Below are positions 9,790 through 23,963 of a stretch of DNA of 64,000 nt, piece after piece; the stretch's first letter is position 1; every line of letters begins with the position of its first letter. Position numbers and translations under genes: made by a program. The stretch is from Oryzias latipes. Lineage: Eukaryota; Chordata; Actinopteri; Beloniformes; Adrianichthyidae. The DNA lies in contig NC_019881.2 in the NCBI RefSeq assembly GCF_002234675.1, positions 16,983,494 through 17,047,493 on the forward strand. Direction: 5' to 3'. The notes beneath the pieces were generated by a model that did not search any database, was not told where the DNA came from, and worked only from the letters and a program-made list of their open reading frames with translations.

Positions 9790-12490
9790 CTGCAGCCACA
9801 TCAGCTTGTGTGGGAGTCGCGACTATCATTTGAACGGCTCTCCTGAGCTCATTCAAGCAGTTTAACAGATGGGTGGATTTTATTTGCGAGGTGCTTAGCA
9901 TCAGAGTTTTACAAGCTTATTCAAACATTAGACACTTACAATTAGTGCCGAAACTGGCTTTATTTTAAACAAAATCTACTGTCTTTTGTGCAAACATCGG
10001 TCGCTTTCATGGCACAGACATTCCTCATCTCACTGGAAGCAGGTGACACATGTGACTCCCTCAGGCTCAGTCTCCAAGCATTACTAGAATGGTCTCATAA
10101 ACCTGCAGACGCAGCAGCTGAAAACACAAAATCAGAGCCATTTCTCAATTCTTTGCTCCACTGCTGACCACATCTATTTGCAAAAGTCAAACCGCAAATA
10201 GAGAATACAAAATAGGGAGGAGAGGGAAAAGGGTATTAAACCACACCCAACATATGATCTGGCCAGACAAACGGATGGACAGGCAGATCTGTGGAACGGT
10301 CCAGCTGTTGTGCTCTCATTTTTACACAACACAGAGGCCATCTTTGGGTTTAATTTAAGCCTAAAAACACACCAGATAAATCACTTCTTTGACTGTTTTT
10401 GCTGGCGCACAATTAGTTTAGTAAAAATAAAGAGCTTTGGAATTTGCTGAGGTAGATTGTGGTAATAAAATGATCAGTTTGAGACAAGCAATCACTTCTT
10501 CTCTTTTTTTTTTCCAATTTTGCATACACTGACTCATACTATGAAACTATCCCACTGACAGCCTTCATTTCTCACAATTAAAGTGAAATCCACTGTTCTC
10601 TGACGTTTTGACCTCAAATCAAAGTAAATTTTGAAGATATCCAACTTAAACTTGGCTGTAAAGGGTTAAGAAGGCTTCTCTGAATCAGAACAGAAGTGCT
10701 GTACCAAGACTGAAAGAACGGTGGCGCTTAAGTCAGACAGGATAAGAGGATGAGAGGGAGAAGGGCTACAGGAAAAGAGGGAGGGGAAACTGTTGGGGAG
10801 GAGGGGATTGAAGGAGAAACCATGGGAGCCAGAGGGACCTCTAGACACGCAAACTGGTCTGAAGCTGCCCTGACAACCTGCACGCAGTTTACAAAATCCT
10901 GCATCAGCTCATCTACACACAAATAATACAGAGCCTGTCATCATCAGCTTTCAGACCGCTACTTGTAAACATGCACACACATGCTAATTTACATTAGTGT
11001 TGATCCCCTGGCAAAAGAAGTAACACATTATGAGGCATCTGGGGTTGCCTTGAGTTATGGCACCAAATTGGCGAAGTTTTAAACAAAAAACATTCAAAAT
11101 TCTGAATGAAAAGTGACACTTTAGGTACAACAGAGGAGTAAAAGGGATCATTTGGTTTTACTTACAACTGTTTACCTGCAAAAACAACTGATTTTGTTCA
11201 GGGAATAGAAGGAAAAGCTGTGGGACATTCCCAAATCAGGAATGGGCCTAATTTTTTCCATCCCAGACCTGGATGTAATTTCAAATTTAGAATAAAATTG
11301 AATGTGCACTGCAAACTATTGACACTTGCAAAGATTCAAATCTTTGTTTTTAGACTTTTAAGACATTTTACCCAGTTGTTTTACCTTCTCTTTCCTCTAC
11401 ACCTTTCCAAACTTTCCTGAAAATCAGCAAAAGTAGAGATTTGGGTTCTTTTCCTATTTTAGGCTACTTCCTTTTGCAGTGTGCCACCTAAAAGCCTCTA
11501 AGCCTTAATTCTGATGGATGTTTACTATCAAAGCAATGTCTGTTTAGCCTTCAACATTTCCTGCTACTGGTCGTTTGTTTAAGACTCACAAATAGCAATT
11601 AGGACATTTGCAAAGAGATACCTGGGTGTCTGTCATCTGTTCAGAGACCACTTTGATCCTTCTCTCTTCTGAGAAGACCACTGTGTGGAAGGCTGTTTAG
11701 CTTTAGCCACTTTATCATGACACCCGGCCTTCCAGTTGCCAGTGGTTTTTTAATGAATCTATTTTTACACTTTTGAGAAATCAGTCACAGGTTTTGGCGC
11801 CAAAAGGTTTGGAAGGATTTTCACTTCCATGACTCCTGTTGACCTCAACATCTCAAGCGTTTGAGCCCAACAGATTTTTTTGGTTTCACAATGTTTGAAA
11901 AGGATTCAAAAGCTGACAGGTCTGGACTGCAGGCAGGCCTGTTTAGCACCTGGTCTTTCATGGACCCGAGCTTTTGTAATATGTGGTGCCAAAATGAGCA
12001 TGACCATTCTAAAAAACAGACATCTGCATGGCATCAGATGTGGATCCAGTACTGTTTACAGCATTCCATGTTTCGGATTTGGCACCAGCATTTCTGGATG
12101 TCTGCATATTTTTTGTTTTTTCTAAATTCAAGGACTTTGATTTTGACGTTTTGTTTCCCTCCGAATCAGCGTTATATCGGAAATCCTAACAGGAACAATA
12201 GCTCGCTGGTTTCAGTTGTCAACCATCATCCTTTAGATCAGAGGTTTTCTGCTCTCTGATTGATCGATTTTAAACAAGTGATTTTTTGCTTTGACTGAAT
12301 ATTTAGTAAAATTCCAATAAATATCATCTATGATATCTATTATAATTTTTCTAAAAGTAGTGTTAATATTAAGATTTCAGTAATTAAGTTGTATTCCAAT
12401 GGACATTCATTTTTGCAGTCAATATTTGGCTTGACATTTTGAACAGCCACACAGTTTGTTAAATGCTGCTTATGCAGATGACTGTCTAAT
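9790..12490. other. Intergenic, no gene seen
   Basis: I found no exon-like frame, no strong inverted repeats and no RNA gene. A purine-rich stretch occurs near 10740-10830. Confidence 0.45.
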
Positions 12491-12494
12491 CAAC

Positions 12495-13080
12495 CTAAAG
12501 TTCAATTTTTTTATGTTTTTAACATGTTCTTGTGGCATTTCTGTCATGACGGAGGACAGATATTAAGAAAATTAAGCTTAAAATTGCATTTCTATGTTTT
12601 TCTTTATTCAAACTGTTACGAATCAAGTGCAGACAAGGAAATGCAGTTGGAAAAAAGCTTGTAGAAGCTACAATAGGCGAACCACCAGCTCTTTGCTTTG
12701 CTCCACATATTGACGACTAAATCCATGCACGTCTTTGTGTTCCTCGTCAGAGCAGACATCTGGTTTAAAACTGTACGTCTGGTAAGCGTCAATGTTGCTT
12801 GCCTTTTGTGTGGGATATGCAATTTAAGGGTGGGGGTGTAAGGGGCTGTAAGCTAGCAGGAGAGCGTATAAAAAGATGGTAGAAAGGAAGTGGGGGCAGG
12901 CTTGCACCGCGCCATTAGTCCCGCCCATAACTCAGAGGCGATTTTTTAATGAACTAATGCCGCGCTGCAGAAACTATGTCCTAGAAAATAATACAGGCTT
13001 TTTGATTTTGGCTCAAAATGGCTATAATATCTGAAAGACCACTGGGCACGCTGTTACTATAGATGGAAAGATGAAGTGGG
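12495..13080 (+). mobile_element. Family A element, near full length
   Basis: Nearly the whole family A consensus is present: 'catgttcttgtggcatttc', 'ggaggacagatattaagaaaatt', 'agctagcaggagagcg', the GC-rich 'gcgccattagtcccgccc', 'gaaactatgtcctagaaaa' and the end 'gatggaaagatgaagtggg'. On the minus strand the short remnant frame reads ASNID-A then YSFKPD then SDEE, like the other copies. About 586 bp. Confidence 0.85.
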
Positions 13081-13843
13081 ACATTTTTCAAGCTACTTGT
13101 AGGTCTTTATTTACAGCAGACAGGAAGTATTTTAAAAGAAAACAAAGACGATTTTACCTTTTCAAAATAAAACACAGATTTAGCCATCTAAACAAGACAA
13201 TATGATTGTCTCTCAGCAGATGTAAGAGAAAAACAAATAGGGTTTGAATTAAAGAAGAGAAATGTTGCACAACCTCACTATAGGAAGCGTAAACAAAAAA
13301 AGTGTTGCACAACACATTTTCTGGCTTTCAAAATTCAGCTTTCTTGGCTTTCATAAAATTTAATTACATTTTTTCCGTCTCAGGAAATCATGCTTGATTT
13401 TGTTTTTATTCTTTGTCCCCTTACAGCTGCTCTCCATAATCAACTCACCCTTGTAATTTACTTCATGAGAGGAGGACTTGGATGTTAGACTTGGAGTCTC
13501 ACTCAAGTCAAACATGCAGAGACTTGAAACTTGACTGCGGACTTGACCTTAAAGACGGGAGACATCTGAACCACATTTTTGTGTTTGATCCTATTTTTCA
13601 ACTCAGACAGTATTGTATATCCACACAAGTCGTTTAATAAGTATTTTAACAGCGGATTGTCACAATCAAATATTCATAAAGATTTGAGACTTTACTTAAA
13701 CTGAAGACTTGGACTTGCAAAGAGGAACTTGAGAGCATTTATGTTCTGGCCTCACTGAAACATTTTTGTTTATTTTTGTCTTCATTTGAACAGTTTTTAG
13801 TACAACTTTTAATATTGCTAAGGCTAATATAGTATTGTGTAAG

Positions 13844-14441
13844 TACACCAGAAAAAAATTGTCTTTCTAAACAAGTTAAAAAACATAGTTTGCTCTTGTT
13901 ATACGTAAATAAATCTCCCAAAAGAACCAATAAATTTGTCTTTGTAAGATTTCTTAAGATACATTTCAATGTTCTGCTCTTGTTAGACAAAATTTAATTT
14001 TGAAATTAGTTATAAAAACTCCTATTTAGGTATACTGCTCTAATAATTGTCTATATGTCTTAAAATGAGCTTAAAATAGTTAAAAGTAGGTACATTTACA
14101 TACATACGTGCCTGGTTTCCCCCCAAAATAAATCCTATTTCAAGCGCTAGAAAAGTCCTTATTCTTAGATCAATTAAAATAAGACTCAAAAACATATTTC
14201 AAGTCAATTGTATGTAAGTTATGAGTTTAAAAACAAAAAAATTAAAAACATTGCTTAAAATAAGATTTTTTCAAGAACATAATAACTCAAGATACTTAAG
14301 ATTTATAGTCTTAAAGCAAGTTGTTGCATTTTATTAAAATATTACTGGTAAGGTAGTTTTGTCTTATGTCAAGTGTAAAAAGAAATATAAACTATAAACT
14401 CGATCAAAAACTGGGTGATATTTTGTGTTTTTGGCAGTGTA
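13844..14441. mobile_element. AT-rich interspersed repeat with weak inverted ends
   Basis: The left end tacaccagaaaaaaatt resembles the inverted right end (gtttttggcagtgta). Between them are many variants of 'cttaaaataag' and 'caagtcaattgt'. This layout is typical of abundant non-autonomous DNA elements in fish. It has no coding capacity. Confidence 0.5.
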
Positions 14442-16077
14442 GTGACACCTGTTTAGAAATGGGACAAGTTTTTTGTGTCGTAAACGGAGTCGGATGACCC
14501 TCTCTGACTGAAAAATCCACCTGAAATCCCCATCCTGTGGTTGTCGACATCTGCATCTTTGCTGCTTTAGTGCGATCTTCCCCCCCTCCCTCGAGTCAAA
14601 GGTTAAGCCCTTTTATCGTCTTCCAGAAAATTCCTGGATTTAAAGCGGCACTGCACTGACCCCCCACCCCTCCAATCCCTGAGGTGTTGTTCAGGCACAA
14701 ATGAAAACAACTAAAAAAAAAACTGCGGAAGAGCTTCAGTCCAGCTGAAATGCAGCTCTTTCTAGCAGGAAGTGCTTTAATTATATAAAAATGTTTCTCT
14801 TACACAAACAATTAAAAAAAAAGTCTGTAAATATCTGAATGTTTCTCTGGATGTCATTTGCTGTTCAGATGATGTTTAGTCAATGACTGTTTTGTTTTGA
14901 ACCATCTGTTCTCCAGGCTGTGGACTTACAAAATCAACTAGGTCAGTCTTATCTGCTTCGACACCTCCTGACACTTAATCGCCGTCCAGACAGGTTAGCA
15001 TGAAGTAAATCAGGTCACCCAAAGCAAAATATGTTTAGGTGATCCCTGAAAACAAAGCAATAAAAAAAAAAAAATCAGTCTTTAAACGAGAGGTAAAGAC
15101 ATTTTTTAGGACCTCTGTCGATCTGATAGCTTTTTTCCTCCCTTTATCTACCGGATTACAAGGACGACAAGTTTTCACCTTCCAGATCCATAAATATGGG
15201 ACAGTCGAGCTTCTTCCACTTCCCGTTTCACCTGTAATTTACCAGCTGTGAAGTGAAATAGCACCTTAACCAGTGGGCCAAATTAAAGATGGCTTGTCTG
15301 CCTCTGATCACAGGAGATGTTAAACAGCTTAACTGTGCAGAGGAGCAGGAACTTAGCAGGTTGAAGCCAACAGGATTAAAGCACAACAAATTTCTTTTTT
15401 ATTCACCTCTTGAGGTAAACCGACATGTTTGACATAATGCAAGAGAAACAAAAGGGATACTTTTTCATTTGATTATATTCATGTGGCAGAAATGTTTTTA
15501 GTAATCAGTGGAAAGTTGTAGACTCATATCCTTGGGCATGGCATTGTTCAGCCACATGTCTGCAAAAGAACATTTTGAATTTGGAAACAGTACATTTATT
15601 ATTAAACCAAAATAGTGATTTAACACCTTGGATTTTAACTGTAAAACAAAGAAGACGAAAGAAAATAAACCTCGCCAACTTTTGAGAATATATATTCAAT
15701 TTATAACAAATTGGGTTCTGTCATTTTGACCATAAGACCCATCCGAACAAGTGACGTCAACTTTTGCCTAAATAAAACTTTCCTCAAAGTTTGTTCCTGC
15801 AGCCGAGCTCATGCAGGTCGACAGCTGACGCCACAATGTTTTCCAGTCTTTGCACTCACTTTCTAACTTGTCTCCAACCTGCAGGTAATTAGGGCTTGAA
15901 AAATGTTGCAACCACAGAGTCTGTGGTCTGTAAAATCTGTCTGCACCAAAAACAACAAATGATTCAGGAAACAGGAAAGGACCACATGGCAAACTCTAAT
16001 TACAAACTTCATTTACAAAATTTTTTATAACACTCATATTGTCTACTTTGTTCAAATGCAGATGAATGTGTTAAACC
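14442..16077. other. Intergenic, no gene seen
   Basis: Mixed AT-rich DNA with short open frames only. No domain or splice pattern supports a gene. Confidence 0.45.
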
Positions 16078-16360
16078 TTAAAGACCCATTTCAATGAATA
16101 TGGTGTTTTCCTTTTGTTTTGTTTTTTACATGTTCTTGTGACATTTATCGGATAGGACATAGGTGAAGAAAATTAAGCTTAAATTTGCATTTATGAGTAT
16201 TTTTTTATTTAAATCAGGAGCAGACTATAAAATGCAGTTGGAAAAAGAGCGTATTTGTTACATAAAATAGACAAGCTAAGCTAGCAGGAGAGCGTGTAAA
16301 CAGAGGGATGATGGGAGGTGGGGCCAAGGTTGCTCCGCACTAGCCGACTTTAAAGCTCAT
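16078..16360 (+). mobile_element. Family A element, truncated
   Basis: The segment holds 'acatgttcttgtgacattt', 'ttaagcttaaatttgcatt', 'aatcaggagcagac', 'gcagttggaaaaag' and 'agctagcaggagagcgtgt' in the family order. It stops near the GC-rich centre, so the right third is missing. Confidence 0.75.
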
Positions 16361-19049
16361 GGTATTGCAGGAATCAAAGAGCCTAAAACTGAGCAGGCTC
16401 ATTGTGTTTTCCAAGAACTTTTTCAAAGTTAAGTTGATACACTAAAATGAGAAAAAGAATATTGTCTTTTTGTTTCATTTTTAAATGAGTGGGATAGCAA
16501 AGCACACAAGCTATCCATTTATTTAAAAAAATCATAACTCAGTGTAATTTGTGGACTGGCAATGTGTTTTTGCCAACACTGTTGCAACTCAGAGCTGTGG
16601 CAACCGTTTTTGTTATACAACCGCTCAGTGGGACATAATCATGTTTGAATCAGACTTGACATCCATGCTTTGTGGGAAACTGTGATAGCCAAGTTTGACA
16701 TCTGCCCAGTTTTTACTTTACACAGCACAATGCTACAAAACCCCAGGAACAGTCCAAAAGTTTCAATCCTCTGTAGTGTGATGCTGTTCCTGGAATCAAC
16801 AGCTTGTCCTGTGAAAATATCTGGAAAAAAAACTAGGTACCACCTTGATTTAGATTATAAAACAAGTTCTTGATCGAAGTAACTTTACTCTAAGAAGCAG
16901 GTTTTTAGTCTGTATTTGTGTGTTAGCAAAAGCTTTATTTGCTTGTTCGGTTTAGGTGCTGAAACAGAGCTGTGTGCTAAAAGTTTGCACTTCTTTATCA
17001 CTTTTCTGCCTTTCGGTTTTCACTGCCATTTTATAAAAGCTTCTTATGTGAACATTGTAACACGCAAACATCCGCACATTCACATTGCGATGGGAGTGCA
17101 GAGGAAGAGGCAAGCAGGAGGTTAGTGTCATACTCAGGGGCACTCTGACATGACAGTGCATTCAAACCACCACCCCTACAGCCAGGATGTGACTGCTCTT
17201 CTATCAATCCAAATATCAGTTTTTCTTTGTATCAATCTGAAAAGGTTAACCATTTATACATGCTTGAAGTGGGGAAAAGATTCTCCAAAAAAAAATATTT
17301 CATCTCATAATGATTCATGGCATAAGCAAATGGTTTATCTCATAGCAACATATTTTGTTCATGCTTCATTTTAAAATCAACCAAAATGTCTTCTTGTTGC
17401 TGCCTACATCAGATTTAAAGCATCGTCAGCAGGTCCCCCACCAAAAAGTTAAAAAGCTAAACTCTTTAGATCTTTGATCCAACGAAGACATGCTCAAACT
17501 TAACTTTTCCAGCTTCTATGCACTTAAAAAAACATTCTTATTTTTGTTCATTATTTACGTCAATTGTACATTTCTTTGAGATAAATCCCTGCAAAATTAA
17601 AAAAAGGGAATCAGACCATGAAAGTGCACTTTATTTTGAAAGGTTTTGGACAGATTATCAGTAGAAACGCCCCATACCATTACAATGGGCGGCCACATTC
17701 AGGGTTTTAGCACCAGTATCTGGCCTCCTGTTAGTCATTCAGTCTAAATTAAAATAATCTGTTTATCAAATGTGAGGTGAGAAACAGACAAAGCTTTGCA
17801 GGATTTTGTTTACTTTTTATTCACATGCTGTTCTAAGGAGGGCATGATTATGGACATGTGTCTGTGGGTCTATTGAGTTCTACTGTGTGAAATCTAGTTC
17901 TGGGTCTGTACAAATGTTCTTACTGAATGAGATGCAAACAAAAATTGGCAATTGAACTCATATTTAGACTATAATAAATAAAGATGATGTGTAGTATGCT
18001 CAGTCCTTTTTTATAAAATGGTAGGTTCATCTGTGTTTGAGCAGGGAGGGTCAAACTGTCGTTTGGGTTGGCTTTCAAATAACACTTTGAAAAGCAATCT
18101 TTACTTCAAGATCCAGATACAACAGCTGCTTGTTTAGGCTTGGACTATAAAGAAAGGACTAAAGAATGGCAGTTTATAGTCATCTGAGGCTGCTCCGCCC
18201 CACTACTTCATGTCTACTCAGGAGACATTTTCAAACTTTCTTCCATCATGCTGGGGATTTAATTTTTCCTCTGTCAATCCTTAACTTCTTTTCCTTCTTA
18301 GGTCAAACTACAGGTTGTGTAAGCATCCCAAGACATTTTCAGTTGTGATTAGATCATCTTTAACACAAAATATGTGACACATAAAAACTAAAACCAGACG
18401 TCTTCTAGACTGTTTGAACTGATGGACGTTTTAAAATCACTGTACTGTGGTCATGTGGTGTTTTCAGTAAGACTTATGTATTTTCTATTTATTTAATTGT
18501 TAATTTTATTAAGGCAAATTTTTACATTTTATTGTATATATAACAACGACAAAGAACTATCTAAGGTCCCAGATTTATTAAATATTAAATACTTTTTTTC
18601 CCATCTTGTCCTGTCCAACAGCTAAGCAAATAGAAAGGAGCTGAAGGCCTCTTGTGTTGGACATTTTACTGTTACAACATGGGGTTATGAATATTCTGAC
18701 ACACAAGTATTTGAAAAAACCTTTGTAAAAATTTGGTGGAAGTTTATAATCATCACAGTCAGGTGTATATGTATATAAGATCTAAAAGGGTCGGGGCCTG
18801 TCCACAGAAAGACTCAAATGTTACAAACATACCTGTTGGTTCCAAAAATCTTCACATATGAACATGTCAAAATGGAGATAATAAAACTACAGTTCACACG
18901 CACACACTTATGCAGTCAGACTAACACATGTGAAACATTTTTTTCAGTTAAACTATTTGTGCAAAGGTCGGCTAGCACCTCTGCTCGAGTGAGTGTTTAT
19001 GTTCTTCTGGGGTGGATGATGGGATATAAAAAAAAAAAAAAAAGAGGGA
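16361..19049. other. Intergenic, no gene seen
   Basis: No exon-like frame or clear mobile element was found. A poly(A) run at about 19027-19042 abuts the C-rich block to the right. Confidence 0.4.
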
Positions 19050-19615
19050 GAATGCCCAGTCATTCCCACCAAGGCCCCTTGGTGGGCTTTGGTGGTGGTA
19101 GCCAGGACCCCAACACCCGGACAGCATAGCAGATAGAGGAAAACTGCTCGTCGCAATCACATCCGCCACATAGGCCAGGCCCAGATTGCAAGTTCCAGCC
19201 CAACCAGAAGAATAACCCCCTGCCCCGTCCCAGGAGAGCACCCCCAGCCCCAGACGAGCAGCCCACCACCACCCAGGAGGTCTGATTATCCCCCCACCCC
19301 AACCCCAGGCACAAGCCAGGCCCCCCCAAGAAAGACCCACCTCCACGCTCCAGGCAGCCACCACCCAACCCACGGTTGGTCCAGGAGAGAGCAATCACCC
19401 TAATAAGTGAGGAAGAAGGTAAGTTGGGGACAGCTGCTAGACTGGCCCCCCATTTGTGAAACAACCATCCCCCAGCGACCCTAACCCCCCCAGCATTGGG
19501 CCCAGGTCTCCCCAGCCCAGGGGTCCCATCTCTCGAAGATGATGAACCTCCATGCCCCACGCCCCCCACCTCACACAAAGAGAGAGGAGCCAAGAAAGAG
19601 CCGTTCAAAGGAGCA
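19050..19615 (-). repeat. C-rich block, probably part of a retroelement; G4-prone on the minus strand
   Basis: The + strand is strongly C-biased with many CCC to CCCCCC runs but few CpG. It is bordered on the left by a run of about 16 A. The minus strand therefore carries closely spaced G runs that can form quadruplexes. Long minus-strand frames here are Gly/Trp-rich and reflect composition, not a protein. An untranslated LINE region is likely but not proven. Confidence 0.4.
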
Positions 19616-21659
19616 AGCCCAGATTTAATAGTTCATTCATTCATTCATTATTTTCAGAATAATGGTGGCATGTGAGCTCAAACAATCATATTTGTTTCAA
19701 AGGGAATGACAGGCCTAAATATTAATGGTTTTGTATTATTAGGGCCAGAAACTAACAACTATTTTTAACAAGAGCTAATAAAATCGATTTCAAACACAGA
19801 TATGCTTGAAAAGCCAAAGTAATTATCTGATTATTTTGTTCAATTCATCTTACAAGATTTGGTGCAATTTTTTTTAAACACTAATATCTCAAATTCTTCC
19901 TTTTTTTCAGAACATGATTTTCTTTGACTCCCTAACCTAAAGTCCACAACATAAACTTAAAGCTAAAATGTTCAGATCTAAGAAGAAATTCCAACAAAGC
20001 AGTTTGCAAACAAAAAAAAAACTTTTACAAGTGCAGAGTATTAAGGAAATATGGTCACAGTTTAGACTCTGTCAGTGTTGTCGTGGTTACCAACACATTT
20101 TAAAGTTGGAAAACAGGTTGTGAGGACACCTCTGCTTTTTTGTGGGCTTTTATTTTTCCCATGAGCTACAGACTTCCCACTGGACCGACTTTGCAGAGCC
20201 ACATAAGCCTGGATGAGAAAATGTGAATGATGTGGAAAGAATGGTGGCAGACTTTAAAGTAAACTCATGCTGATCCAAGAGCAACTGGATTCAAGTCTGG
20301 CCCTCTTGTCTAGAAACAGCTCAAATGTTCTGATTCAGATCCAGTCTGTCAGACTTCTTCATCATAAAGGCCAGAGTCCAGAAATATTAAAACTACTGAC
20401 GGGCTTCCAACCGCTTTGATTTCCTGGAGCTGAACAAAAGGATCAGGGATGGCCACTCCAAGAAAATCATAATTTTCTTTGTACCATGAGATACACATGA
20501 CCTTTTTCAAGGTTTGGAGCATTCAAAACATTTTGGAAAGCAACACGGGAACTCTGAAGAGAGAAATGTTTGACCACAACTCATTCATTCCATGCCAGTG
20601 TGGTGCGCTTTTCACCACAAATCAATAATCAAGAATCTGAAAGAGCAGATTTGGCCAACACCGATTGGCTCCGCTGATCTTTCATGCTTCTTCTCATTCT
20701 GGATTTTAGTTTTCAACTGGACCAAGAGCAGAAAATGAGAATAAATCTCTGCATTTATCCATTTGTCACATGTATTTTGTACATGAGAAGTACTGAAAAT
20801 CAGATATCATCTTTTACTGAGTGGTCCCTAGTGTTTCTTATGCATCTGCCTGAAACATAATCACACAAATTATTAAAGGGTTACTTGCAACTTTGTTTTC
20901 ATCCCAATGATGCCTGGAATTTTTTGAGATAGGCTACGTCGTGTTGCAATGATGTCATTCCTTATGAAAATGAACAAACATTTTCTTTTTCTGTCACTGG
21001 TAGTGAAGAGATATGCCAAATACAAATAGTGTCACCACGGAACATCATTGTTGAAGTTCTCGTTCCAGTAAAAAGCTTCTGCAAAGAACTGCCGGTTCCT
21101 GCTACACACCCTGAAAATAAATGTGAAGGCTAAAAAAGGGAGGTCTAACAAATTTTCCTCTGGAACATAAATAGAACGTGAAAATATTTTCAACTGGAAA
21201 GAGCCCTCAAAGGTATACAGAGGAAGCGTCTTGTCTTGTAAAGAGAGACAAAACAGGGTTTAATAGAGTAGTGTTTCTAGTCGAAAAGATTCCTATCCTT
21301 TACCAAAAGCAAAGTCTCATCCAACTCCTGCCAAAGCAGGAAGTGGATGTTGGCCTAAATGCCTTTTCTAAATGTACCAGATCTTTGGGGTTTTTTGATG
21401 TGAAGATACAGTTCTTCCCACCAAAAGAACTCACAGTACACATTGTGGAAACACTTTTAAAGTACCAAAAGCCATCTTTTTAATGCATCTCTGAGTCTGT
21501 GATAAAATCAGCAGGGAGTTTTAGTGGTCTGCTGGTAATCAACGTGCAGGAACGCTTTGTCATGGCTTACAAAGATAAACTGAAGTTTCCCACAGAAATG
21601 GCAAATCTGGTAACTAAAGGCATCGTTACGGCCCCCACAGGCAAACCTGTCGCAGTCTA
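19616..21659. other. Intergenic, no gene seen
   Basis: It starts with a short (attc)n run near 19630-19650. The rest shows no gene or strong repeat structure. Confidence 0.4.
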
Positions 21660-22262
21660 AGGGAAATCAAAAAGGGGCCAAAACATATGGCCGATGGACA
21701 CCAAAGTTTAGGAACACAGTTTATTAGATGGTAGAAATAACCTGTGTCCTGTAAAACAAAAATAAATAAATTACTGTGCTGGTCCCAACTAAAGACAAAA
21801 CAGAGGGATTGGAGCCTTGGCCAAACAGAAAATAATTCAGGGAGACAACTGACCCAGCCACGTTGACCGTCGGAGTCAGCAGCTCCCTGCTAAGGCTGCC
21901 TAACAAAATCTAACTATTGAAAGTAAATTACCAAAGCCTGCAAATAAGGACTACCAAGGTCCAACCCCAAACAAAATAACAAAACCCAGCAGTATAAGAC
22001 TGCTGAGGACCAAGAGGGAATCAAAAGAGAAACAAACCAACCAGCACAGCTCCAAGTCAAAAGAACTGCTCCTCAGCCTCCCGCTCTGCTCTCTCTGCAT
22101 GCTTCTCCTTTGGTTGTGGCCTCCAATGACTTAAATACCTGGCAGGTGCTGATCAAGATCATTGGCTTCACCTGCCAGGTGAGCAGAATGAAAGGGGATG
22201 CAGCAAAGCAGAAGCAGCAAGACATAACAGGCATCTTACCCAAAAAAGTAGGGTAGCAAATT
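21660..22262 (-). repeat. Possible interspersed repeat
   Basis: Base composition changes here to higher GC with purine-rich 'ccaac' and 'caaaac' tracts, then a segment with short direct and inverted 'cacctgccagg' motifs near 22140-22182. It looks like an inserted element with its 5' side on the right, but no ends could be defined. Low confidence. Confidence 0.2.
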
Positions 22263-22713
22263 TTAAGGTGTCCCATGTTAAATGGAACTTTTTTTGTTTG
22301 CTTAGCTTTTAGTTTATTGTCCTTCTTTTGGTCAATTCTTTATTAATGTTGCATTATGTAGGCTATTTTAATGGCTGCATTTGCATATAATAAAAAAGTA
22401 AAAAAGGAGAATGAAACTGAGTAAGGCAAATTGTGAGGAACTGTCTATATGTGAAAACATGGGTAGCATCACATTTTAAGAATATTTTGATCCCTTCGTG
22501 TTGACAGCTCCTTTACAGTCCACTCCCTGGCCGTGTTCTCATACTGGTACTTTTTGCGCAATGCTATATTTGTGTTTTCCTGCATGCAGGGAAATGACTT
22601 GACGTTTTGAAGAAATAAATGACTGGCCCCCTTACATCAACATCTGCACTTGCTGGACAGGATATCTCTGTTAGACTTGTGCAGTTGGAAATTGCTTCAT
22701 ACAGAGATTCATG

Positions 22714-22839
<126 letters not shown>

Positions 22840-23901
22840 TCCCAGCATCTGTTTTCCAAGTTAACTGGCAGCTGCATTTTCTCAGAACTGTATCAGATGG
22901 GAAATATCCAAATGGACACTCACTGTTCTTATTTTACTCCTATTTCATAGTTTGTGTTAGTTGCTGAGGGAGAACTCAGAGTCCCACTGCAGCTGTTAAA
23001 CTTGCAGGATTTTAATAGTGCGGTCATGGCCTTGTTGACTGCTTAAAACAATTATTGCAAGTCACTTTTAGTGAAATACATAATCTATTAGTCTGCACTT
23101 GTTTTTGCAGAATCACTTGCTGAGTACCAAAATGTTACCCTGGTATTGCACTGGTAACAGCGTGTACGTCTGTTTCCTGCAGCACATAAAAAGTCTTATA
23201 GACATGTGAAAAAGATTGTGAACTTTAGTGAGCAAGACTTAAAAGAAAGACCATCCATCTAAAAAGAACTGTTTTCCAAATGTCCCAAAAATATTACATC
23301 CATAAACGCTCTCTGACTCATTCAACCGTGAATGGTAGCAGTCCAACACAATCAGTCTTTGTTATGAATGATCTTTTCTGCTATGCCAAGCAGACAGTGC
23401 ACAGATACCCGATAATGTCTTTCCCAGGCTGAGACTTTCTACTTTGTGTTTGCCAAATGACACCAGAGAACCCTGGTCTGCCTGCAGAAGACATCCCAAA
23501 CTTTACTGACAGTATTTTCCACGAATGCACTCCGAATTTGGCTCGAAGAAAACTGTGTAAATGGAGAACTGCTTTTAAAGGGCACCTCAAGTCTTCAGGA
23601 CATGAGAGTTTTCGTTACGCTCACTGAACTTTGATATTCCAGCTGAACTGATTCAAACTCTAAAGACTGTGTTTTATCTTAGAATAGTTATTTTTGGACT
23701 GTTTTTAGGATAATGTGTGAGGGAGTTTTGTCTTTAAAGGCAACTAGAAAAGGAAGAAAAGGCAGGATTTGTCATTCTGATTAATTTTACAATACTCAGC
23801 TGAAGCCAAACTACCAAACTATGAAAATATGAAATTATTACAAAAATTAATGTTATTACATATTTAAAGGGGGCCGCACAAGAACAGAGGACAATTTGGC
23901 C

Positions 23902-23905
<4 letters not shown>

Positions 23906-23960
<55 letters not shown>
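23906..23960. repeat. (AT)n microsatellite
   Basis: An uninterrupted alternating AT run of about 55 bases, able to form a cruciform. Confidence 0.95.

Positions 23961-23963
<3 letters not shown>

Noticed and set aside
18972-19608. Overlapping minus-strand Gly/Trp-rich frames of 140 and 182 codons
   Set aside because: They follow from the C-rich composition of the block and show no domain.
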